Part shown: positions 1 to 7,303 of the stretch, in pieces | Layout of the letters: each line of letters opens with the position of its first letter | How positions within the stretch are numbered: position 1 is the stretch's first letter | From: Deltaproteobacteria bacterium | GTDB lineage: Bacteria; Desulfobacterota_D; UBA1144; Nemesobacterales; JAJCZQ01 | Direction: 5' to 3' | Assembly (NCBI GenBank): GCA_029262335.1 | Contig: JAJCZQ010000029.1 | Location: 1-53,109 of the forward strand | Length of the DNA stretch: 53,109 bases | Program-made: the position numbers and the translations under genes | Notes under the pieces: model-generated | The model's input: only the letters and a program-made list of their open reading frames with translations | What the model was told of the DNA's origin: nothing | Databases searched by the model: none

Positions 1-636
1 TTCCGTACCGGAAAAGGGGAGTATGGTGAAGGCGACAAATTCATAGGTGTTACTGTCCCTAAACTTAGAAAAACTGCATTAAAGTTTAAAAATATTGAAT
101 TATCTGAATTAAAAAAACTACTTCTATCCAAAATTCATGAACACAGATTAATATCACTCTTTATTCTGGTTAATAAATATGAGAATGGTGATGAGAAAAC
201 CAGGAAGACTTTGGTTGACTTTTATCTGGATAATTTAGATGGGGTTAATAACTGGGACTTGGTGGACAGTTCGGCCCATAAAATTCTTGGCCCGTGGCTA
301 CAGGATAAGGACAGGGGTATTATTTATGGATTTGCTGAATCAGGCAATCTGTGGAAGGAAAGAATAGCAATAATTACAACTTACAGGTTTATTAAGAATA
401 ACGACCTGGACGATACATTCAGACTGTCTGAAATACTTCTTATACGCGAACACGACCTTATTCACAAAGCCGTAGGCTGGATGCTTAGAGAGGCCGGGAA
501 GATTGACGAGAAAAGACTGGTGAAGTTTCTTAAAAAACATTATAACAATATTCCGAGGACAACTCTCAGGTATGCTATTGAAAAATTTGATAAAGAAACC
601 AGAAAAAAAATGCTTAAAGGTGATTTTGGTAAATAA
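1..636 (+). CDS. DNA alkylation repair protein, AlkD-like (5' end outside window)
   Basis: The frame is open from the first base, so the N-terminus lies left of the window; 211 codons remain and the family is usually about 230 residues. AlkD-type proteins are all-helical HEAT-repeat DNA glycosylases that remove N3/N7-alkylated purines. The fragment begins [17 protein letters not shown] and continues with VPKLRK, the usual family opening. It carries NNWDLVD near fragment residues 84-89, whose Asp/Trp correspond to the catalytic region of the family, then [12 protein letters not shown] and [12 protein letters not shown], both strongly conserved. The stop codon directly abuts the next start codon, and another alkyl-base glycosylase (tag) lies two genes downstream, so this looks like a small alkylation-repair group. 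Family assignment is secure; substrate range is not. Confidence 0.9.
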   Translation, partial: FRTGKGEYGEGDKFIGVTVPKLRKTALKFKNIELSELKKLLLSKIHEHRLISLFILVNKYENGDEKTRKTLVDFYLDNLDGVNNWDLVDSSAHKILGPWLQDKDRGIIYGFAESGNLWKERIAIITTYRFIKNNDLDDTFRLSEILLIREHDLIHKAVGWMLREAGKIDEKRLVKFLKKHYNNIPRTTLRYAIEKFDKETRKKMLKGDFGK

Positions 637-1446
637 ATGAAAAAACTTATTCTCTCCCTTGTTTTAGTATTTCTTTTAATAATGTTCCTTAGGTTGTTTG
701 TATACAGCCATGCAAACGTATGCCTTAAATCAGGAGGGGTATGGTATGAAAATACCTGCCTGACCGGGAAGACATCTTCGAAGCAGCTTGAGCAGCTTGG
801 ACTTATTCAGGAAGAAAAAACAGATAAAACTGATATTAAAGTTACTTACCCATACCAGGTTGCGGAATACCCGGAGATCTTTGCTGTTTTAAAGAAAAAA
901 GTTAATACCGCAAAAAAAGACAACGGTTTTGAAGACCAGGATATAGAGCTTGGAATGAGCGGTCATCCTTGGTCACTTAACATAGATATGAGCAACTATG
1001 TCTCGGCCGGAGAATTGGCCAGTATTCTTGGCTACGTATTTAGTTTTACCGGCGGTGCACATCCAAATCATTCTTATTTTTCAGTGAATTTTATTAAGGC
1101 CTCAGAAAAACAAATTAATTTAAAGGACCTTTTTAATAATGAAAAGGCAGCCCTTGGTGCAATATCGAAGTTTTCTATAATAAATATTCTAAAACAAAAA
1201 TCAGAAAGGCTGAATGAGAAAATTACTGAAGATGAATGGCTGGATGAAGGGGCAGGGCCGGACATAAAGAATTACAGTATTTTTGTATTTGTACCCGGTG
1301 AAGGTGAAGAAAATGAAGGCATTAAGTTTATATTTCCCCCGTATCAGGTTGGTCCTTACGTAGAGGGAGAATATGAAGTTACGGTGCCGGCATCAGTTTT
1401 TTATAGTTATTTAAACGATAATTTCAAAAACAATTTTAAAAAATAA
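637..1446 (+). CDS. Membrane-anchored or secreted DUF3298/DUF4163-type protein
   Basis: 269 residues starting on the base after the previous stop codon, so the two are probably co-translated. Residues 3-25 form a hydrophobic N-terminal segment (signal peptide or anchor). A short Cys-containing segment follows (C29 and C41 flanking SGGVWYENT), then a globular region with GGAHPN at 139-144, the hallmark of DUF3298 domains (the extracytoplasmic part of RsiV-like and PdaC-like proteins), and a C-terminal FIFPPYQVGPYVEGEYEV segment that is also typical. DUF3298 members include lysozyme-binding anti-sigma factors and domains attached to peptidoglycan deacetylases. No deacetylase or anti-sigma domain is present here, so the role is unknown beyond an envelope location. 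Confidence 0.75.
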   Translation: MKKLILSLVLVFLLIMFLRLFVYSHANVCLKSGGVWYENTCLTGKTSSKQLEQLGLIQEEKTDKTDIKVTYPYQVAEYPEIFAVLKKKVNTAKKDNGFEDQDIELGMSGHPWSLNIDMSNYVSAGELASILGYVFSFTGGAHPNHSYFSVNFIKASEKQINLKDLFNNEKAALGAISKFSIINILKQKSERLNEKITEDEWLDEGAGPDIKNYSIFVFVPGEGEENEGIKFIFPPYQVGPYVEGEYEVTVPASVFYSYLNDNFKNNFKK

Positions 1447-1456
1447 GGACAATTAA

Positions 1457-2020
1457 TTGAAAAGGTGCAGTTGGTGTGAAGGAAGTGATATCTATATTGA
1501 TTATCATGACAAAGAATGGGGTGTACCGGTCTTTGATGACAAGAAGCAATTTGAGTTTCTTGTGCTCGAATCGGCCCAGGCAGGCCTCAGCTGGCTTACA
1601 ATCCTTAAAAGAAGAGACAATTACAGAAAAGCGTATGACAATTTTGACCCGGTTAAAGTGGCAAACTACGGTGACAGAAAAATAAAGGAAATGTTAAATA
1701 ATGAAGGTATTATCCGTAATAAGCTCAAGATAAATGCTTCAGTTAATAACGCTCAACTTTTTCTTGATATACAAAAGGAGTATGGCAGTTTTTGTGATTA
1801 CCTGTGGGGTTTTGTAGACAATAAACAGGTAGTTAATAAGTGGAAAACTCTTTCTGAAGTACCGGTTAATACCAAACTATCTGATGCGATAACCAAAGAC
1901 CTTAAGGGCAGGGGTTTTAAATTTATGGGAAGCACAATTATGTACGCTCATCTTCAGGCCACTGGTATTGTTAACGACCATGTTATTGACTGTTTCAGAT
2001 ATAAAGAAGTTATGGTCTAA
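1457..2020 (+). CDS. tag: DNA-3-methyladenine glycosylase I
   Basis: 187 residues, the normal length for Tag, a helix-hairpin-helix glycosylase that excises 3-methyladenine. The protein begins M-K-R-C-S-W-C; C4 and H17 (in IDYHDKEWGVP) plus the C-terminal H and C in NDHVIDCF give the Cys2His2 zinc snap of the family. QAGLSWLTIL and LKGRGFKFMGSTIMYAHLQA are conserved. The start is a TTG at 1457 preceded by AAGGA at 1445-1449; the first residues match the family N-terminus exactly, so the TTG choice is well supported. It ends tail-to-tail with the leftward oxidase gene, the two stop codons overlapping by 4 bp. It probably works with the AlkD-like protein upstream. Confidence 0.95.
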   Translation: MKRCSWCEGSDIYIDYHDKEWGVPVFDDKKQFEFLVLESAQAGLSWLTILKRRDNYRKAYDNFDPVKVANYGDRKIKEMLNNEGIIRNKLKINASVNNAQLFLDIQKEYGSFCDYLWGFVDNKQVVNKWKTLSEVPVNTKLSDAITKDLKGRGFKFMGSTIMYAHLQATGIVNDHVIDCFRYKEVMV

Positions 2021-3402
2021 GAAGGAAAGATTTTTCCAGGATTTAAAATATTATTTTTATCAAAAACTGATTTTATATCTTTCATAAGTTCAATTTCTTT
2101 TGAGGTCCGGGTATACATTAGATACGGCCTTTTTATCATACCAACACCGTGCTCAGCGGAAATGCTCCCTCCGTAGCTGGCAACTGTCCTGTATATATGG
2201 TTATTTACTTCCTTGCATATATTAAGAAATTCAGCCTTATCAAATTCATGAGGTTTAAGAATACTGATATGTATATTACCGTCACCTATATGGCCAAATA
2301 GGATTGTATCAAAGTCAGGATAATCCCTGGTAAGAATAGTTTCTATATCTTTAATAAATAATGGTATTTGTGAAGGTTTTACAGAGATGTCATTTTTATA
2401 TGTCAGGTATACGGATATCGATTCGGTAATGTTTTCCCTGAAACTCCAAAGTTCCTTGTACTGTTTTGCGTTCTGGCTTATAACACCATCCGAGATAATA
2501 GCCCGGTTATTAAAATCGTTATAAAGTGATTCAACTTTCAGCAGTTCATCTTCGGTTGTACACTCAATATCAATTAACAGGTAATATGAATTTTTTATGG
2601 GAAATTTTGTTTTGGATATGGTGTCTATATGTTTTACGGCACTGTCAGTAAAAAATTCAAAAGCATTTAATACAAAACTGTTTCTAAAAGATTTTAAAAT
2701 TTCACCAGACACTGAAATATCGGATACTGATAATAAGAGAATTAATGAATCCTTTGGTTTCTCAGTAAGCTCGACAGTCGCCTCGCATATTATTCCCAGT
2801 GTACCCTCACTGCCTATAAATAAATCTTTAAGGTCATAACCGGTAGCGTTTTTTGTTAGTCCCCTGTTAAGGTCAAGTATGTCAGCATTGCCGGTTACCA
2901 GCCTGAGTCCTTTGATCCAGTTTCTCGTAAGGCCATACCTTATAACGTGAAGGCCACCTGCATTTGTAGCAATATTGCCGCCAATCTGGCTGCTTCCCTT
3001 GGAAGAAAGATCAATAGGATAGTAAAGGTTATGTTCGGAGGCAAAATCTTGTATTTCCTGTGTTGTTACTCCTGCCTCAACTGTAAGAAGTCGGTCAGTC
3101 TCATTAAAATCAATAATTTTATTCATCCTGTCCAAAGAAACGACAAGTTCGCTACTGGATGCTACAGCACCTCCGCTAAGGCCTGTTCGTCCTCCGGAAG
3201 GGACTAGAGGAATGTTCTGTTTATTCGCAAATATTATTATTTCTCTTATATCATCAATTGATTCGGGAAAAACAATTGCCAGGGGGTTGGGTATATACTC
3301 ACTTGTCCAGTCTGTTCCGTAAGATTCAAGAGTAGTTTCATCATCTGTGACTGTGCATGTCACGGATTTCTTTAATTCGCGGATTAGGGAAGGGCCGTCC
3401 AT
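2017..3402 (-). CDS. FAD-binding D-2-hydroxyacid oxidase/dehydrogenase (GlcD/Dld family)
   Basis: 461 residues in the vanillyl-alcohol-oxidase FAD fold. The FAD-binding loop is PSGGRTGLSGG at 68-78, followed by IGGNIATNAGG at 140-150 and GSEGTLG at 197-203. The C-terminal cap has HIGDGNIH and AEHGVG (E417, H418) and ends NPGKIFPS, all typical of GlcD, D-lactate dehydrogenase and D-2-hydroxyglutarate dehydrogenase. It should oxidise a D-2-hydroxyacid to the 2-oxoacid; the substrate cannot be read from sequence. There is no adjacent glcE or glcF and no fused Fe-S domain, so it is a single-polypeptide type. It lies 12 bp downstream of the haem-oxygenase-like gene on the same strand, so the two are probably one transcript. 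Confidence 0.9.
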   Translation of the reverse strand: MDGPSLIRELKKSVTCTVTDDETTLESYGTDWTSEYIPNPLAIVFPESIDDIREIIIFANKQNIPLVPSGGRTGLSGGAVASSSELVVSLDRMNKIIDFNETDRLLTVEAGVTTQEIQDFASEHNLYYPIDLSSKGSSQIGGNIATNAGGLHVIRYGLTRNWIKGLRLVTGNADILDLNRGLTKNATGYDLKDLFIGSEGTLGIICEATVELTEKPKDSLILLLSVSDISVSGEILKSFRNSFVLNAFEFFTDSAVKHIDTISKTKFPIKNSYYLLIDIECTTEDELLKVESLYNDFNNRAIISDGVISQNAKQYKELWSFRENITESISVYLTYKNDISVKPSQIPLFIKDIETILTRDYPDFDTILFGHIGDGNIHISILKPHEFDKAEFLNICKEVNNHIYRTVASYGGSISAEHGVGMIKRPYLMYTRTSKEIELMKDIKSVFDKNNILNPGKIFPS

Positions 3403-3414
3403 AATAGAACTATA

Positions 3415-4032
3415 TTAACAGCTTTCAAACACTTTAATCAGGTAATCGCCACTTTTTTTACTAAAATTAATTATTCGGTCTATATCACTTCTGTCTAAAT
3501 CCTCTTCAATCTTTCTGACAGTCCTTTTAATGGCTAACGAATGGCCGGGGTCTTCCTTTGCATGAACTTCTATAAATTTGGAAGGGTATTCAATAGGCTG
3601 GTTGTCCGGAAATAATATTCCGGATACGTTTTCAAAAAGATAAGAATGGCCTAATATCCCCAAAGGATATTCATCTGCCTCTTTCTGAAGAAAATCGTTG
3701 TATTCATCTATAAGTTTTTTGTTATCAGTATCTATAGAGTTTTCACCTAAATCGCTAAGGTCTTTAAGTGCAATCTGTGCATGTCCTAATTCTCCTTTGG
3801 CACATACTTCAAATCTCTTGCTTAAGTATGGGTTGGATAAAGTAGTGTTCTGTGCAGCTTTGTTAACTGCTTTTTGGCTTAAATCTTCAATAAAATAGAA
3901 TGTTCTAAGGAACTTCTTGTATATACTTAAAGTGATACTTCCACTTTGTAGTTTCTGTACATTTTCATTATTTTTCAATAATTTCAGATAGTTCTGAACT
4001 TCATTGTCTAAATTGCTTTCAAGATTGCTCAT
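3415..4032 (-). CDS. Haem-oxygenase-like (TenA/HDO fold) putative diiron enzyme
   Basis: A 205-residue all-helical protein. I start it at the ATG at 4032 because GAGG sits 7 bases upstream; a longer in-frame reading would run into the tRNA-Arg region. The spacing of ligands resembles haem-oxygenase-like diiron oxidases: E81 and H84 in GELGHAQ, E134 in LFENVSG, then H157, D161 and H164 in HAKEDPGHS. Known relatives include iron-containing redox enzymes, UndA and the CADD/PqqC/TenA superfamily, which act on varied substrates. The substrate is unknown. It precedes and is probably co-transcribed with the FAD-linked hydroxyacid oxidase, hinting at a two-step oxidation, but that link is inference. 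Confidence 0.7.
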   Translation of the reverse strand: MSNLESNLDNEVQNYLKLLKNNENVQKLQSGSITLSIYKKFLRTFYFIEDLSQKAVNKAAQNTTLSNPYLSKRFEVCAKGELGHAQIALKDLSDLGENSIDTDNKKLIDEYNDFLQKEADEYPLGILGHSYLFENVSGILFPDNQPIEYPSKFIEVHAKEDPGHSLAIKRTVRKIEEDLDRSDIDRIINFSKKSGDYLIKVFESC

Positions 4033-4097
4033 TTTTGCCTCAAATTTAATAAAAACTTGACCACTATTATATAGTTTTATTTTATTCTGTAAATAAT

Positions 4098-4128
4098 TTG
4101 ATGAATTTAATATATCTGGTAATAATAT
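4098..4128 (+). promoter_or_regulatory. Possible promoter of tRNA-Arg
   Basis: A TTGATG hexamer at 4098-4103 is followed, 16-19 bp later, by overlapping TAATAA (4120-4125) and TAATAT (4123-4128) elements. This would start transcription about 15 bases before the tRNA. The surrounding DNA is AT-rich, so chance matches are likely. Confidence 0.3.
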
Positions 4129-4149
4129 ACGGTTTTCCGAGGAGAAATT

Positions 4150-4223
4150 GCGCCCGTAGCTCAACTGGACAGAGCGTATGACTACGGATCATGAGGTTGG
4201 GGGTTCGACTCCCTCCGGGCGCA
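4150..4223 (+). tRNA. tRNA-Arg (anticodon ACG)
   Basis: A complete 74-nt cloverleaf can be drawn by eye. The acceptor stem is GCGCCCG/CGGGCGC and the D-stem GCTC/GAGC. The anticodon stem TATGA/TCATG has one T-G pair around the loop CTACGGA, giving anticodon ACG. The variable loop is 5 nt, and the T-stem GGGGG/CCCTC has one G-T pair around TTCGACT. The discriminator base is A, and no CCA is encoded after it. ACG is normally deaminated to ICG to read CGU, CGC and CGA. It stands alone on the plus strand, with an unknown membrane-protein gene just downstream. Confidence 0.95.
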
Positions 4224-4257
4224 GTTATTATTAAATTTTAATACACAGGTAAGAACT

Positions 4258-4983
4258 ATTTTAAAATTTATTTCCGAAGATATAAAAAAGTTCAGATTTA
4301 ATAAGACAGCTTACTTTATTATTCTCTTTCTCCCTTTTCTGCTTATTCTTAATTCCTACTACTGGATGATTATAAATTACACGAAGACATATATTGTTCT
4401 TATAACTAAGGAAAACTATCCCGTTGAAACTATTACATTTATTGTGATTTTAGCCTCAATCTATATGGGAATTAAACTTATTAGATTGATGTACAGAAGT
4501 AACCTTGAAAGTTATAAGACAATTTTTGTGGCCCTTATGGTATTAGGCCTTATTTTTGTTGGACTGGAGGAGATTTCGTGGGGACAATGGGTTTTTTATT
4601 TTACATCACCGGACTATTTTAAAGAAACAAATCTTCAAAGGGAAACCAATATCCATAATTTAAAAGATCTTCATGTAAAATTTGAATACCTAAGGGTACT
4701 TATTGGATTAGGCGGTTTTGTTTCAATTTTCCTTAATAATACAAAAACTTTTAAATATATTTCTGCACCATTTGTATTATCTTCATTTTTTCTTCTAATT
4801 ACAGTTTTTTCAGCACTGGATGTTTATAATTTTTATCTTCCTGATCAGAGGCTTTTGTTTCAAGTAGGGGGTTTCTGGTGGTTCTTTAAGTTTAATATGG
4901 AAATTATAGAGATGCTTATAGCAATTTCGGCTTTTATATTCCTTCTTGCTAATTACAGAAGATTAAAATTAACTTCTAATTAG
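4258..4983 (+). CDS. Multi-pass membrane protein of unknown function (EEISWGQ type); start uncertain
   Basis: The first ATG is at 4366, giving 205 residues, but the frame is open upstream to the tRNA and encodes a convincing extra membrane helix (about 4309-4368, TAYFIILFLPFLLILNSYYW). The real start is therefore probably a non-ATG codon; ATT at 4258 with AGG about 9 bases upstream is one candidate, ATT at 4270 another. Counting from the ATG, further helices lie near 22-42, 52-68, 112-125, 130-150 and 172-198. Two conserved-looking motifs flank a loop: EEISWGQ at 68-74 and NLQRETNIHNL at 89-99. I recall this pair from uncharacterised bacterial membrane proteins; no function is assigned. The 3' end overlaps the convergent gene by 8 bp. 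Confidence 0.65.
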   Translation: MLKFISEDIKKFRFNKTAYFIILFLPFLLILNSYYWMIINYTKTYIVLITKENYPVETITFIVILASIYMGIKLIRLMYRSNLESYKTIFVALMVLGLIFVGLEEISWGQWVFYFTSPDYFKETNLQRETNIHNLKDLHVKFEYLRVLIGLGGFVSIFLNNTKTFKYISAPFVLSSFFLLITVFSALDVYNFYLPDQRLLFQVGGFWWFFKFNMEIIEMLIAISAFIFLLANYRRLKLTSN

Positions 4984-5383
4984 CTACTTCTGCACCCAAA
5001 ACCTGTATATCCACTGCATTCATCGCCTGAGAACCACCGCCAAAAGGGATACCGCCCCTTAAATAGGTGTTCTTGCTGTGCGGCGGGACTGTTACGGGGA
5101 TAATTCCTGCTTCCTGGCTTATTACATTACCGGGCCTGTTTAGTGAACTGTAAAAGATCCTTACCTTTATATTCTCATAAGTAATATCGCTTGTATTCTC
5201 AATCGTAACATTATGAAGTATTGCTACTGAACTCCATGTGGCATATACCGTATAATCGTGGATCCTGATATAAGATGCAGGGTGTTTTTCCATATATTTT
5301 ATTTCATTGTTATTTAAATCGGATGCTGTCAGGAAGGTAGAAGATATAAGGATTAAAAAGGCAGATATTATGAGAAATTTCAT
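4976..5383 (-). CDS. Small secreted protein of unknown function
   Basis: 135 residues with a clear signal peptide (about 1-20, MKFLIISAFLILISSTFLTA). The mature part has alternating hydrophobic residues with phrases such as AILHNVTIENTSDITYENI and VTVPPHSKNTYLRGGI. These are typical of a small immunoglobulin-like beta-sandwich in periplasmic proteins (compare FxLYD and DUF3426-like domains), but I do not recognise a specific family. The Shine-Dalgarno match before the ATG is poor. The start overlaps the stop of a possible 33-codon reading frame as ATGA, so translation may be coupled. The 3' end overlaps the membrane-protein gene on the other strand by 8 bp. Confidence 0.65.
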   Translation of the reverse strand: MKFLIISAFLILISSTFLTASDLNNNEIKYMEKHPASYIRIHDYTVYATWSSVAILHNVTIENTSDITYENIKVRIFYSSLNRPGNVISQEAGIIPVTVPPHSKNTYLRGGIPFGGGSQAMNAVDIQVLGAEVAN

Positions 5384-5481
5384 ACTCTTATAGTACCCAG
5401 TTCCGCAATAATAATAAAATTATTAAATAAAGAAACCTTTTTGTGCGTCCAGCATCGTATATAAAGTAAGAAGAAATTCAT
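5380..5481 (-). CDS. Candidate 33-residue small ORF upstream of the secreted-protein gene
   Basis: ATG at 5481 is preceded by GAGGG with a 7-base spacer, a better ribosome site than that of the following gene. The frame runs 33 codons (MNFFLLYIRCWTHKK...) and ends in TGA overlapping the next ATG as ATGA, the classic coupling arrangement. The product is basic and partly hydrophobic and resembles nothing I know. The frame could extend upstream to an ATG at 5586, but then it would run through the two hairpins. It may equally be chance. Confidence 0.25.
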   Translation of the reverse strand: MNFFLLYIRCWTHKKVSLFNNFIIIAELGTIRV

Positions 5482-5668
5482 AAGTTGTCCCTCAATCCTC
5501 CAATAATATTGGAGAAACCCCCTGCGGAGTAATCCAAAGGGGGTTATCCTTTTATTACCGGATTTGACCAATAAGATCTTATTCAAGTAGTATTACCTAA
5601 ATTTATAAAACTAATCTTATAACTTTATAGAAATAATTATATTCTTATTTGGGAGGATTTATCCTTAA
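5384..5668. other. Divergent intergenic region with two adjacent hairpins
   Basis: 285 bp between the leftward small secreted-protein gene and rightward trpS. Besides the hairpins described separately (5498-5514 and 5516-5545) and the candidate small ORF, it is AT-rich with no other gene. The stretch 5585-5650 is a plausible promoter zone for trpS. The trpS ribosome site GGGAGGA lies inside a short AGGA-TTTA-TCCT inverted repeat just before the start codon. Confidence 0.6.
5498..5545 (+). promoter_or_regulatory. Tandem hairpins in the trpS leader region (possible attenuator or terminator)
   Basis: Hairpin 1 is CTCCAAT-AAT-ATTGGAG at 5498-5514, a perfect 7-bp stem. Hairpin 2 pairs AACCCCC (5516-5522) with GGGGGTT (5539-5545); its loop contains a nested GGA-GTAA-TCC with a GNRA-like tetraloop. 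On the plus strand hairpin 2 is followed by ATCCTTTTATT, a weak T-rich tail. No T-box core (GGTGG, specifier loop) or tryptophan-rich leader peptide is visible. Regulatory role is inferred only from position and symmetry. Confidence 0.35.
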
Positions 5669-6673
5669 ATGGCTCCAAAAAAACATATCCTTGTGACAGG
5701 AGACAGGCCTACAGGCAGACTACACCTAGGCCATTTAGTTGGCTCTTTATACAACAGAATAAAGTATCAGAATGAATTTGAATGTTTTTTTCTTGTTGCA
5801 GACCTTCATATGCTCACAACTCATTATGACAGGGTAAAAGAGGTTGAACAAAGTATACTCGAGATGGTTCTGGACTGGCTCAGTGTGGGTATGGACCCTG
5901 AGAAATCAACTTTTTATGTACAGTCTCAGGTGCCGTATATTACTGAACTCTCAACAATTCTAACAATGCTATGTTCTGTACAAAGATCAGAACGAATCCC
6001 GACTTTAAAAGAAAAGATAAAAGATATGGGGGTTGGGGAGAACTATTCTGTAGGACTTCTTGGGTACCCGATTCTTATGGCAGCAGATATTTTGATGTTT
6101 AAGGCAACAAAGGTTCCAGTAGGTGAGGACCAGTTAAGTCATATTGAACTCACAAGGGAACTCGCAAGAAGGTTCAACCACCTGTACGGAGAATATTTTG
6201 AAGAACCGGAACCCATAATAAGTGAAACTTCCAGGCTTGTAGGCACTGACGGTGACAGGAAAATGAGTAAAAGCCTAAATAACTGTATATATATTTCCGA
6301 TGAACCAAAAGCAGTCCAAAAAAGTGTTATGAGTATGTTTACTGACCCCAACAGGATACGGGCAGATATACCCGGAAAAGTTGAGGGTAATCCCGTATTT
6401 ATTTATCATGACGCTTTTAATAAAGACCTTGAGGAGATCGAAGACCTTAAGGAGAGATACCTGAAGGGTAAAGTTGGAGATGTTGAAGTTAAAAAGAAAC
6501 TGACCAGTGCTATAAATAAGATACTGGAACCTTTTATAGAAAAAAGAAAAGAGTTTGAATCAAGACCTGACGAAGTTAAAGAAATTCTTCATGAAGGTAC
6601 AAAAAGGGCTAAGAAGGTAGCTAAAGAAAACATGAATGAAATCATAGAAAAAATGGGCCTTTATATTCCGTAA
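5669..6673 (+). CDS. trpS: Tryptophanyl-tRNA synthetase
   Basis: 334 residues, the usual length for this class I synthetase, which charges tRNA-Trp. RPTGRLHLGHLVGS (13-26) contains the HIGH-type motif HLGH at 19-22. KMSKS is at 198-202 within GTDGDRKMSKSLNN. MAADILMFKATKVPVGEDQ is the typical family core that binds the substrate and dimerises. The ATG follows GGGAGGA at a good distance. It is transcribed alone; a leftward lipoprotein gene ends 6 bp beyond its stop. The leader may contain a structured regulatory element. Confidence 0.97.
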   Translation: MAPKKHILVTGDRPTGRLHLGHLVGSLYNRIKYQNEFECFFLVADLHMLTTHYDRVKEVEQSILEMVLDWLSVGMDPEKSTFYVQSQVPYITELSTILTMLCSVQRSERIPTLKEKIKDMGVGENYSVGLLGYPILMAADILMFKATKVPVGEDQLSHIELTRELARRFNHLYGEYFEEPEPIISETSRLVGTDGDRKMSKSLNNCIYISDEPKAVQKSVMSMFTDPNRIRADIPGKVEGNPVFIYHDAFNKDLEEIEDLKERYLKGKVGDVEVKKKLTSAINKILEPFIEKRKEFESRPDEVKEILHEGTKRAKKVAKENMNEIIEKMGLYIP

Positions 6674-6679
6674 GCCTGT

Positions 6680-7282
6680 TTAATTAGATTCCAGGTATTC
6701 CTTTATTTTACTAAATAGAATATCCTCAATATACATACTTGAATGCAGTTGGGGGCCAAGTTCCAGGTTTCTCATATATGGAAAAATAAGATATTCAGCA
6801 GTAACTTTCATCTTGCCGTCTGATGTTTTAGAAATAATAATTTTCATATTTTCCTGTGTAAAAGCCACATCATTAAAAGAAATAGTACTGTCGCGTAAAG
6901 CAATCTTTTTTAGGTAACCCGAAATATCAGACTGACCTAGACTGTCTTTTGGGGGCCAGTGGTAAATACGTTTTAATTTTCTATTTTCACTGTAAACATA
7001 TGCTTCCTTGAGAAGTATTATCCCGTTGTTATAATTTTCACTGAAGATCTTCCACTTGATCCATTTAACTGCAAAAAGGGTTGCATCAAGTGCTTCATTT
7101 TCTGTTGTATCCAATACTATGGAATTCGTTGACTGTTTTTTTGCCGGTTTATCTTTCTTTGTTTGTGGTATTTTATTTTCAGGTTTTTTATATATTTTTT
7201 CAGTAGGTATCTTACTACAGTTCACAAGTGACAAGGTAGTAAATATCAATAACAGGGCCAAAGTAATATTATATATTTTCAT
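6680..7282 (-). CDS. Lipoprotein of unknown function
   Basis: 200 residues. The N-terminus is a lipoprotein signal with lipobox LVNC (C22), followed by a Lys/Pro-rich linker (about 24-50, with KIPQTKKDKPAKKQ) that looks like a flexible tether. The folded part starts near residue 55 and contains ALDATLFAVKWIKWKIF, AYVYSENRKLKRIYHWPP and SFNDVAFTQENMKIIISKT. No family recognised. The start codon lies only 21 bp from the divergent WG-repeat gene, and both starts are fixed by their signal peptides, so the pair may be co-regulated envelope proteins. Function is unknown. Confidence 0.7.
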   Translation of the reverse strand: MKIYNITLALLLIFTTLSLVNCSKIPTEKIYKKPENKIPQTKKDKPAKKQSTNSIVLDTTENEALDATLFAVKWIKWKIFSENYNNGIILLKEAYVYSENRKLKRIYHWPPKDSLGQSDISGYLKKIALRDSTISFNDVAFTQENMKIIISKTSDGKMKVTAEYLIFPYMRNLELGPQLHSSMYIEDILFSKIKEYLESN

Positions 7283-7303
7283 CGTATCCGCCGGAGGTTT
7301 AGA

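Noticed and set aside
2597-3207. Reading frames on the plus strand opposite the FAD oxidase gene
   Set aside because: They are shadows of a well-supported gene with strong protein motifs and have no ribosome sites or family resemblance.
4033-4164. A longer start for the haem-oxygenase-like gene at 4164
   Set aside because: It would run into the tRNA-Arg gene, has no good ribosome site, and the added residues look like AT-rich noncoding sequence. The ATG at 4032 has GAGG in place.
5498-5668. T-box leader for trpS
   Set aside because: The conserved T-box bulge (GGTGG core) and a tryptophan specifier loop are absent; only simple hairpins are present.
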